Positions 1-5,425 of a stretch of DNA of 8,223 bases are shown piece after piece. A model generated the notes under the pieces. The model did no database searches and had not been told where the DNA came from. It worked only from the letters and a program-made list of their open reading frames with translations. Made by a program: the position numbers and the translations under genes. The stretch is from Collinsella sp. AF02-46-1. Lineage in GTDB: Bacteria; Actinomycetota; Coriobacteriia; Coriobacteriales; Coriobacteriaceae. The stretch lies in assembly GCA_934876235.1 (NCBI GenBank), contig CAKXKM010000003.1, positions 39,176 through 47,398 of the forward strand, written 5' to 3'. Position 1 is the stretch's first letter; every line of letters starts with the position of its first letter.

Positions 1-100
1 CGTGCACGAGCGCCGACCCAATGCCTCATGCGTCGTTACGTTTGACTCGGGCTTTAGCTCGCCCGACCGTCCGGCTGAACAGCTGTAGCCCGCTTAACAG
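1..100. other. Left-edge intergenic or gene end, not assignable
   Basis: No gene can be assigned here with confidence. On the plus strand the frame starting at base 2 is open from the window edge to a TAG at 86-88 (28 codons, third positions mostly G or C). It could therefore be the 3' end of a convergent plus-strand gene, but the stretch is too short to recognise. Two small inverted repeats are visible: TCGGGC/GCCCGA (47-52 and 61-66, 8-base loop) and AGCTGT/ACAGCT (81-86 and 97-102, 10-base loop, touching the stop codon of the next gene). Neither is followed by a T-run on either strand, so neither is called a terminator. Confidence 0.25.
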
Positions 101-1090
101 CTAGTTTCCCTGCGCGCCCGAGATGCCGTTTTGCAGTGCATTCCAGGCACCCGTCGCCATGTCGCCCAAGTTCTGCGCGGTGTCGCCCAGGTTTTGTGCC
201 GTATCGCCCAGCTCTTGCGCCTTGTCTCCCAACTCCTGTGCCTTGTTGCTCAAGTCCTCCAGCGTATTGGAACTCGAGCTGTCGGTACCGCTTTGGCCGT
301 CGGGCGAGTTGCCCGAGCTATTCTTGTGCGTGAGTTGAATTTCGAGGTTGCCGCTGTCGTTATAGTAAGCAGAAGTAACGACCCAGTTGGCATCGATGAC
401 GGGCGTTGAGCCATCATCAGTCAGGACCACGGCATTCGAAAGATTGGCGCCGCGCGACTTGAGAAGTTTCTTGGCGTTGGACCAGTACTGCCCCGGGATA
501 TCGCTCAGATCGACGGTGCTAGACGAGGCGGACTCGGTTTGCTCGGCAGCGGTATCAGCCGTTGAACTCCCTCGCTTGTTGAGCATGCCCGACACAATGG
601 CAAACACAACCGACAGCGCAAAGAAGATCGCCAGCACGATGAGGATCTTCTTGATCACGCTCGACGAACGCGACGGCTTCTTCTCCTCGTCCTCGCCATA
701 TTGCGGAATCGACTTGGGGTACTCGCGATACGGCTCGCGCGACTCGTAGCGAGACTGCGCCGTGCGAGGCATATACGTCGTCTGCTGAGGCTGCGGAATG
801 GGATTTTGCGGCAGGTCATCATAGGGATTCGGCGTCGAGGCGGCATAAGAATCCTGCGGCGCGTAATCAAACGGGTCCGGAGCTGCGTTGCCATAGGGGC
901 CTTGCGAAGATACGGCATAAGAATCCCGCGCTGTGTCGCCATAGCCCATAACCCGGGTTGGCTCGGCAGAAGGCTGCGTCGCGGCGGGGTCGGTATAACC
1001 GGGGTTGGGAACAACGCGGGTCGCATCGGCGCTATCGCCAGCCTGCGCGGAACCGTAGCCGCCCATCACGGTTGTCTTGTCCTGATCCAT
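101..1090 (-). CDS. Single-pass membrane protein with disordered Tyr/Pro-rich N-terminus, PASTA-like domain and C-terminal heptad repeats
   Basis: I do not recognise a named gene. The 329-residue product has four parts. Residues 1-140 are low-complexity, rich in Pro, Tyr, Gln and Asp, and presumably cytoplasmic. They carry three similar motifs, DKTTVM (4-9), DATRVV (22-27) and EPTRVM (43-48), each followed by a GY. Residues about 149-170 form one hydrophobic membrane segment preceded by basic residues (KK 147-148). Residues about 193-256 resemble a PASTA domain: an IPG turn, AKKLLKSRGA helix, NWVV strand and LEIQLTHK strand. Residues about 282-310 are a heptad repeat of type AQxLGDx. Topology is inferred as N-in, C-out. 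The family resemblance suggests a substrate or partner of a PASTA-type Ser/Thr kinase, but that is inference. The ATG at 1088-1090 is preferred over an upstream GTG at 1109-1111 because it has an AAAGGA site 8 bases ahead. It is transcribed separately from fhs, whose terminator lies upstream. Confidence 0.8.
   Translation of the reverse strand: MDQDKTTVMGGYGSAQAGDSADATRVVPNPGYTDPAATQPSAEPTRVMGYGDTARDSYAVSSQGPYGNAAPDPFDYAPQDSYAASTPNPYDDLPQNPIPQPQQTTYMPRTAQSRYESREPYREYPKSIPQYGEDEEKKPSRSSSVIKKILIVLAIFFALSVVFAIVSGMLNKRGSSTADTAAEQTESASSSTVDLSDIPGQYWSNAKKLLKSRGANLSNAVVLTDDGSTPVIDANWVVTSAYYNDSGNLEIQLTHKNSSGNSPDGQSGTDSSSSNTLEDLSNKAQELGDKAQELGDTAQNLGDTAQNLGDMATGAWNALQNGISGAQGN
161..244 (-). repeat. 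21-bp tandem repeat, four units, encoding heptads
   Basis: Four consecutive 21-base units (161-181, 182-202, 203-223, 224-244) and a degenerate fifth (245-265) each encode one heptad of the form AQ(E/N)LGD(T/K). The DNA units differ mainly at third codon positions while the peptide stays nearly constant. This suggests an old duplication kept by selection on the protein rather than a recent expansion. Confidence 0.85.
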
Positions 1091-1098
1091 GCAACGAT

Positions 1099-1104
1099 TC
1101 CTTT
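1099..1104 (-). promoter_or_regulatory. Shine-Dalgarno site deciding the membrane-protein start
   Basis: AAAGGA on the minus strand lies 8 bases before the ATG at 1088-1090. It supports that start over the GTG seven codons upstream, which would put this site inside the gene. Confidence 0.65.
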
Positions 1105-1135
1105 CCGTCACCCGTAAGCATCAAGTTATCCATGC

Positions 1136-1141
1136 ATTCTA
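1136..1141 (-). promoter_or_regulatory. Candidate -10 element for the membrane protein gene
   Basis: TAGAAT on the minus strand lies about 45 bases before the ATG and matches the -10 consensus at five of six positions. No convincing -35 hexamer is seen 16-18 bases upstream. An inverted repeat, GACGG/CCGTC (1159-1163 and 1171-1175), sits roughly where the -35 region would be. The fhs terminator just upstream implies that a promoter must lie in this gap. Confidence 0.35.
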
Positions 1142-1200
1142 CCCGCGCAAAAGCCCGTGACGGACAGAGCCCGTCCATATCTACAAGACAAGCGCGGCTA

Positions 1201-1242
1201 GAAAACAAAAGCCCCGCCGGGCCTTGGTAGGCGCGACGGGGC
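1201..1242 (-). terminator. Rho-independent terminator of fhs
   Basis: On the minus strand a long GC-rich hairpin begins 25 bases after the fhs stop. The outer arms (1234-1242 and 1211-1219) pair at eight of nine positions. An inner GCCT/AGGC stem (1221-1224 and 1229-1232) closes a 4-base loop. The hairpin is followed by the run TTTTGTTTT (1202-1210). This is a textbook intrinsic terminator and separates fhs from the downstream membrane-protein gene. Confidence 0.92.
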
Positions 1243-1267
1243 GGGCAAGCAGCTATGGGCAACAAGC

Positions 1268-2935
1268 TTAGAACAGGCCGGTGATGTTGCCGTCGTTGTC
1301 GACGTCGATGTTCTCAGCCGCGGGGACCTTGGGCAGGCCCGGCATGGTCAGAACACTGCCGGTCAGTGCGACCACAAAGTGGGCACCGGCGGAAACCTTG
1401 AGCTCACGCACCGTGATGCGGAAGTTCTCGGGAGCGCCCAGGGCCTTGGCGTTGTCGCTAAAGCTGTACTGCGTCTTGGCCACGCACACCGGCAGGTTGC
1501 CAAAGCCGTTCTCGCGCAGCTCGGCGAGCTGGCGCTTGGCGGCCGGCGTAAAGTCAACGCCATCGGCGCGGTAGACCTTGGTGGCAATGGCCTCAAGAGC
1601 GTCGGCGACATCGGCGCCGTCCTCATAGGCAAACTTGAGCTCGCTCGGCTGCTCAATCAGACGCATGACCTCATCGGCAAGCTCGAGCGCGCCCTCGCCG
1701 CCCTTGGCCCAGACCTCGGAAAGCTTAACGTTGACGCCGAGCTTCTGGCACTCGGACTCGATGAGCGCAAGCTCAGCCTCGGTGTCCGTCGGGAAGCGGT
1801 TGATGGCGACCACACAGGGCAGACCATAAACGTTCTGGATGTTGTCGACGTGACGCAGCAGGTTGGGCATGCCGGCCTTGAGTGCCTCGAGGTTCTCCTC
1901 GTTGAGGTCGGCCTTGGCGACGCCACCGTTGTACTTCAGCGCACGAGCGGTCGCGACGATCACGACGGCGCTGGGGCGAACGCCCGTCATGCGGCACTTG
2001 ATGTCGAGGAACTTCTCGGCACCCAGATCGGCACCGAAGCCGGCCTCGGTAATGGCGACATCGCCAAAGCGCATCGCCATACGCGTGGCCATGATGGAGT
2101 TGCAGCCGTGGGCAATATTGGCGAAGGGACCGCCGTGGACAAACGCGGGCGTACCCTCGAGCGTCTGCACCAGATTGGGCTTGAGCGCATCCTTGAGCAG
2201 GGCCGCCATGGCACCCTGAGCCTTAAGGTCACGGGCGCGAACGGGCTCGCCGGCATAGCTGTAGCCGACAACAATCTCGCCCAGGCGCTCCTTGAGGTCA
2301 TTGATGCTCGTGGACAGGCACAGGATTGCCATGACCTCGGAGGCGACGGTGATATCGAAGCCGTCCTCGCGCGGCACGCCCTGGGCCTTGCCGCCAATAC
2401 CGTCGATGACATGGCGCAGCTGACGGTCGTTCATGTCGACGACGCGCTTCCAGGTGATGCGCTTAACATCGATACCGAGCTGGTTGCCCTGCTGAATATG
2501 GTTGTCGAGCATGGCGGCCAGCAGGTTGTTAGCGGCACCGATAGCGTGGAAGTCACCGGTAAAGTGCAGGTTGATGTCCTCCATGGGGATGACCTGCGCC
2601 CAACCGCCGCCGGCGGCACCGCCCTTGACGCCAAAGACGGGACCGAGCGAAGGCTCACGCAGGGCCACAGCACTCTTGACGCCGCGACGGCGCAGGCCAT
2701 CGGCCAGACCGATGGTCGTGGTGGTCTTACCCTCGCCCGCAGGCGTGGGGTTGATGGCGGTCACGAGGACGAGCTTGGCCTGGTGATCAGTTGGCTCATT
2801 AAGCAGAGAGTAGTCGACCTTAGCCTTGTCGAAGCCGTACGGAATCAGGTGCTTTACGTCGACACCGGCGTTCTTGGCCACCTCGGTAATGGGCAGCGGT
2901 GTGACGGAACGTGCAATTTCGATGTCAGTAGGCAT
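1268..2935 (-). CDS. fhs: Formate-tetrahydrofolate ligase (10-formyl-THF synthetase)
   Basis: This cytoplasmic enzyme joins formate to tetrahydrofolate using ATP, giving 10-formyl-THF for purine synthesis, initiator-tRNA formylation and one-carbon flux in anaerobes. The 555-residue length matches the family (about 555-560). Visible hallmarks are the P-loop TPAGEGKTT (residues 64-72), REPSLGPVFGVKGG (93-106), LHFTGDFHAI (123-132), FDITVASEVMAIL (192-204), TPAFVHGGPFANIAHG (261-276) and EAGFGADLGAEKF (296-308). All are intact, so the enzyme should be active. The ATG at 2933-2935 is chosen because it gives the family's usual N-terminus (MPTDIEIA) and has AAAGGA at 2942-2947. The frame stays open 25 codons further upstream, but that extension looks non-coding. 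It is probably monocistronic: its own promoter lies in the 144-base gap after ruvB and a strong terminator follows. Confidence 0.97.
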   Translation of the reverse strand: MPTDIEIARSVTPLPITEVAKNAGVDVKHLIPYGFDKAKVDYSLLNEPTDHQAKLVLVTAINPTPAGEGKTTTTIGLADGLRRRGVKSAVALREPSLGPVFGVKGGAAGGGWAQVIPMEDINLHFTGDFHAIGAANNLLAAMLDNHIQQGNQLGIDVKRITWKRVVDMNDRQLRHVIDGIGGKAQGVPREDGFDITVASEVMAILCLSTSINDLKERLGEIVVGYSYAGEPVRARDLKAQGAMAALLKDALKPNLVQTLEGTPAFVHGGPFANIAHGCNSIMATRMAMRFGDVAITEAGFGADLGAEKFLDIKCRMTGVRPSAVVIVATARALKYNGGVAKADLNEENLEALKAGMPNLLRHVDNIQNVYGLPCVVAINRFPTDTEAELALIESECQKLGVNVKLSEVWAKGGEGALELADEVMRLIEQPSELKFAYEDGADVADALEAIATKVYRADGVDFTPAAKRQLAELRENGFGNLPVCVAKTQYSFSDNAKALGAPENFRITVRELKVSAGAHFVVALTGSVLTMPGLPKVPAAENIDVDNDGNITGLF

Positions 2936-2975
2936 GGACGGTCCTTTCGTTACCGGATGAGAAAAAGACCAATTC

Positions 2976-2981
2976 AGCATA
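2976..2981 (-). promoter_or_regulatory. Candidate extended -10 promoter of fhs
   Basis: The minus strand reads TGCTATGCT, an extended -10 (TG, one base, then TATGCT), about 40 bases before the fhs ATG. A -35 is weak: TTTTAC or TTTACT lies 15-16 bases upstream. The placement fits a short leader of about 34 bases. Confidence 0.45.
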
Positions 2982-3012
2982 GCACGGGCGCGCAATAGTA
3001 AAACGCCCATAA

Positions 3013-3050
3013 CCGATGAACGGCGATATGTTTACCCGATGCCCGGCGAT
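3013..3050 (-). repeat. Pair of 15-bp direct repeats upstream of fhs
   Basis: On the plus strand CCGATGaaCGGCGAT (3013-3027) is repeated as CCGATGccCGGCGAT (3036-3050). Thirteen of 15 bases are identical and the two copies start 23 bp apart, about two helical turns. They lie just upstream of the candidate fhs promoter, where an activator or repressor could bind side by side. The regulatory role is inferred. Confidence 0.6.
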
Positions 3051-3079
3051 AGCCCAACAGCCCGCCAAAACAAAGCGCC

Positions 3080-4147
3080 CTAAACGGTAGGTTCAATCCC
3101 CAGGTGCTCAAAGGTGCGAAGGGTTGCCTGACGGCCCTGCGGCGTACGAATCATCAACCCGCACTGCAGCAAATAGGGCTCATAGACATCCTCGAGCGTG
3201 CCCGGGTCCTCGCCCACCGCGCTGGCAAGGGTCGTAAGTCCCACGGCACGACCGGAGAACGTCTTGGCAAGCGTCTCCAAGATACGAATATCCATCCAGT
3301 CCAGGCCGAGCTCGTCGATCTCGAAGAACTCGAGCGCCTGACGGCAAATATCGAGCTCGATGGGGCCGTTGCCACGCACCTGCGCATAGTCGCGCACGCG
3401 CTTGAGCAAACGATTAGCCAAGCGCGGCGTGCCACGCGAGCGTGAGCCGATCTCGAGCGCGCTCGGATGGTCTATTGTCACACCCAGGATGGACGCCGAG
3501 CGCGTCACAATCTGCGCGAGTTCTTCGACCGTGTAGTAATCCAGGCGATATGAAATGCCAAAGCGGTCGCGCAGCGGGCCAGTCAGCATACCCGAGCGGG
3601 TCGTTGCCGCCACCAGCGTAAACTTGGGGATATCCAGGCGAATCGATCGTGCGGCCGGGCCTTTACCGATCACGATATCGAGGGCAAAGTCCTCCATCGC
3701 GGGGTACAGGACCTCCTCGACCGAACGGTTGAGGCGGTGGATCTCGTCAATAAACAGCACATCACCCGGCTGCAGGTTGGTAAGGATAGCCGCCAGGTCA
3801 CCGGTGCGCGCGATGGCAGGGCCACTCGTGGTCTTGATCTGAGCGCCCAGCTCGTTGGCGATAACGGTGGCCAGCGTGGTCTTGCCCAGGCCCGGAGGAC
3901 CCGAGAAGATCACGTGGTCGAGCGTCTCGCCACGGCTCTGCGCCGCTTCGATCAACACGCGCAGGCTCTGCTTGATGTGCTCCTGGCCACAGTAGTCGTC
4001 CAGGCGCTGGGGGCGCAAAGTGCGGTCGACATCGAGGTCCTCGGCCGTCAGCTCCGAGCCCACCATGCGCTCGCCGTGCGCCATGGATGCCGCCGGCGAG
4101 TTGCCGGGCGTCGCCCACAGGTCCTGAGAGTCATCGGCTTCCCACAT
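3080..4147 (-). CDS. ruvB: Holliday junction branch migration helicase RuvB
   Basis: RuvB is the hexameric AAA+ motor that drives branch migration of Holliday junctions on the RuvA platform. The 355-residue product shows Walker A GPPGLGKTT (residues 83-91), Walker B LFIDEIH (131-137), the sensor-1 region ATTRSGML (181-188), LRDRFG (192-197), the sensor-2 region RGTPRLANRLLKR (238-250) and the C-terminal winged helix around EPYLLQCGLMIRTPQGR (323-339). The ATG overlaps the ruvA stop as TGATG, which suggests translational coupling. This start gives an N-terminus about 20 residues longer than in E. coli. The ATG at 4082-4084 would restore that length but has no visible Shine-Dalgarno site, so the exact start is uncertain. 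It is the last gene of the ruvCAB operon, and no clear terminator was seen after the stop. Confidence 0.97.
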   Translation of the reverse strand: MWEADDSQDLWATPGNSPAASMAHGERMVGSELTAEDLDVDRTLRPQRLDDYCGQEHIKQSLRVLIEAAQSRGETLDHVIFSGPPGLGKTTLATVIANELGAQIKTTSGPAIARTGDLAAILTNLQPGDVLFIDEIHRLNRSVEEVLYPAMEDFALDIVIGKGPAARSIRLDIPKFTLVAATTRSGMLTGPLRDRFGISYRLDYYTVEELAQIVTRSASILGVTIDHPSALEIGSRSRGTPRLANRLLKRVRDYAQVRGNGPIELDICRQALEFFEIDELGLDWMDIRILETLAKTFSGRAVGLTTLASAVGEDPGTLEDVYEPYLLQCGLMIRTPQGRQATLRTFEHLGIEPTV

Positions 4148-4767
4148 CACGCATCCATTCCGAGTCGCTTAAGCGCCGCGCCGAGCAGATCCTCGACACG
4201 CATATTCTGCCCATCATACCCGCTCAGGGCAACATCGGTCTCCTGCGGGCTAAAGCCCATGGAAAGGAGCGCCGCACGGGCGTCATCGATGGCCGAGGGA
4301 GCGGCAGCGGGCACGGGCATCGCAACCTGGCCGGGAATCACGTCGACCGGCACAAAGCCCTTGTCCTTGGCAAAGGTGCTCTTGAGCTCCAGGATCAGAC
4401 GCTGAGCTGTCTTTTTGCCCACACCGGGCACCTTGGCCATGCCCTTGTCGTCCTCGGCCATCACCAGCGAATACAATTGCCCCACGGTATAGGTGGAAAG
4501 CACGGCGAGCGCCAAGCGCGGGCCAACGCCCGAGACAGACACGAGCCGATCGAACATCGTGCGCTCATCCTTAGAGGAAAAACCGAAAAGTGTCATGGCG
4601 TCCTCGCGCACCTGCATACGCGTGTAGAGGCGGACCTCGCCGCCGGGCGTCGGCAACGTGGCCGCAGTGCTGCCCGAGATGCCGAGCTCAAAGCCAACGC
4701 CCGACACATCGACGACAGCAGAGCTCATCGTGGCCTCGACAAGCGTTCCGTGGAGCTGGGAGATCAT
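4147..4767 (-). CDS. ruvA: Holliday junction DNA-binding protein RuvA
   Basis: RuvA is the tetrameric protein that clamps the four-way junction and loads RuvB. The 206 residues match the family length. They contain an N-terminal OB-fold (about 1-63, beginning MISQLHGTLVE), two helix-hairpin-helix DNA-binding motifs (VSGVGPRLALAVL 78-90 and VPGVGKKTAQRLILELK 113-129), a Pro/Ala linker (about 139-157) and the C-terminal RuvB-contacting domain (about 158-203). Its ATG shares one base with the ruvC TGA, and its own TGA shares one base with the ruvB ATG, so the three are expressed as a unit. A possible Shine-Dalgarno site, AGAGGA, lies slightly far (11 bases) upstream inside ruvC, consistent with coupled translation. 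Confidence 0.97.
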   Translation of the reverse strand: MISQLHGTLVEATMSSAVVDVSGVGFELGISGSTAATLPTPGGEVRLYTRMQVREDAMTLFGFSSKDERTMFDRLVSVSGVGPRLALAVLSTYTVGQLYSLVMAEDDKGMAKVPGVGKKTAQRLILELKSTFAKDKGFVPVDVIPGQVAMPVPAAAPSAIDDARAALLSMGFSPQETDVALSGYDGQNMRVEDLLGAALKRLGMDA

Positions 4768-5288
4768 CAGTATCCGGTTCCTCTCTGTTGATAGAACTCG
4801 CCGCCGGTAAGCGCCCGGGTACGGCTGAGGTTAACGTGGCAGATGGCGCAGGCCAGGGCATCGGCGGCATGGTCGGGATGCGGGTCGTGATCGAGCTGCG
4901 TGAGCGTGCGCACCATGTAGGCGACCTGCCGCTTATCTGCGGCACCGGTACCCACCACAGCCTGCTTGATCTGCATAGGCGTGTACTCGCCGATCTCGAG
5001 CGCGCACTCCGAAAGCGCCACGAGCGCGGCACCGCGGGCATGTGCCGTGGGGATTGCCGAGCGGACATTAGCGCCAAAGTAGATGCTCTCGATGGCAGCG
5101 GTATCGGGTCGATAACGCTCCACGACACCCTTGAGGTCGCGGGCGATATGCGACAGGCGCACCGCGAGCGGACTGCCTGCGCTGGTCTCGATGCAGCCAT
5201 AGGCACGGCAGCGAACCTCGCCACGCCGCTCCTCGATAATCCCCCAACCCGTATGAGCCAAACCGGGGTCGATGCCCAAAATAACCAA
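4767..5288 (-). CDS. ruvC: Crossover junction endodeoxyribonuclease RuvC
   Basis: RuvC is the dimeric RNase H-fold nuclease that cuts Holliday junctions symmetrically. The product has 173 residues, a normal length. The acidic active-site residues are visible: D7 in ILGIDPGL, E67 in AAIESIYFG and D143 in HAADALACAI. The fourth position, Asp138 in E. coli, is His140 here, as in Thermus RuvC, where histidine also serves in the active site, so activity is expected. The start is a TTG (5286-5288), supported by a strong AGGGGAGG site five bases upstream and by the conserved N-terminus MVILGIDPG. It is the first gene of ruvC-ruvA-ruvB, overlapping ruvA by one base. A LexA box on its promoter implies SOS induction of the whole operon. 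Confidence 0.96.
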   Translation of the reverse strand: MVILGIDPGLAHTGWGIIEERRGEVRCRAYGCIETSAGSPLAVRLSHIARDLKGVVERYRPDTAAIESIYFGANVRSAIPTAHARGAALVALSECALEIGEYTPMQIKQAVVGTGAADKRQVAYMVRTLTQLDHDPHPDHAADALACAICHVNLSRTRALTGGEFYQQRGTGY

Positions 5289-5293
5289 GCCAA

Positions 5294-5301
5294 CCTCCCC
5301 T
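5294..5301 (-). promoter_or_regulatory. Strong Shine-Dalgarno site supporting the TTG start of ruvC
   Basis: AGGGGAGG on the minus strand lies five bases before the TTG codon at 5286-5288. No ATG or GTG in the same frame is better placed, so this site decides the start. Confidence 0.75.
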
Positions 5302-5343
5302 CGTCTTTTACCAAGCGCAAGGCAAGGCCCCGCGCACTACTCA

Positions 5344-5357
5344 CGAACGTCTGTTCT
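5344..5357 (-). promoter_or_regulatory. LexA (SOS) operator of ruvCAB
   Basis: The minus strand reads AGAACAGACGTTCG, with the perfect half-sites GAAC and GTTC separated by four bases. It matches the Gram-positive and actinobacterial LexA consensus (CGAAC-N4-GTTCG), and the spacer AGAC fits the R-N-R-Y pattern of the Bacillus site. The box overlaps the predicted transcription start just downstream of the -10 element, so LexA bound here would block ruvCAB transcription until DNA damage. Confidence 0.8.
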
Positions 5358-5366
5358 AGAATAACA
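5358..5366 (-). promoter_or_regulatory. Extended -10 promoter of ruvCAB
   Basis: The minus strand reads TGTTATTCT, an extended -10 element (TG, one base, then TATTCT). TTGACC (5373-5378) resembles a -35 but is only 9 bases away, too close to pair with it. The predicted start near 5351 falls inside the LexA box. Confidence 0.5.
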
Positions 5367-5425
5367 CAACGGGGTCAAGATGCTTAGTTGAAGTATCGGG
5401 GTTGAGAGCGAATCCCATCCCCAGT

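Noticed and set aside
47..66. Inverted repeat TCGGGC/GCCCGA as a terminator
   Set aside because: Only six pairs and no T-run on either strand, so it was kept as a note rather than called.
161..265. Tandem repeat considered as a CRISPR array or minisatellite
   Set aside because: The units are contiguous without spacers, are 21 bp (a whole number of codons) and preserve a heptad in the gene's frame, so this is a protein repeat.
1379..2998. A 539-codon open frame on the plus strand opposite fhs
   Set aside because: fhs is unmistakable on the minus strand. The antisense translation has no family motifs and is explained by codon bias.
2936..3079. Tetrahydrofolate riboswitch before fhs
   Set aside because: The predicted leader is only about 34 bases and nothing resembling the conserved aptamer was seen. 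The visible structure is direct repeats, which suit protein binding better.
5373..5378. TTGACC as a -35 element of ruvCAB
   Set aside because: It is only 9 bases from the TATTCT -10 and 14 from an alternative TAGAAC. Neither is a workable spacing, and the extended -10 explains the promoter better.
4087..5387. Overlapping plus-strand open frames across ruvA and ruvC
   Set aside because: The minus-strand ruv genes are complete with all active-site motifs and coupled starts, and the plus-strand translations are compositionally odd.
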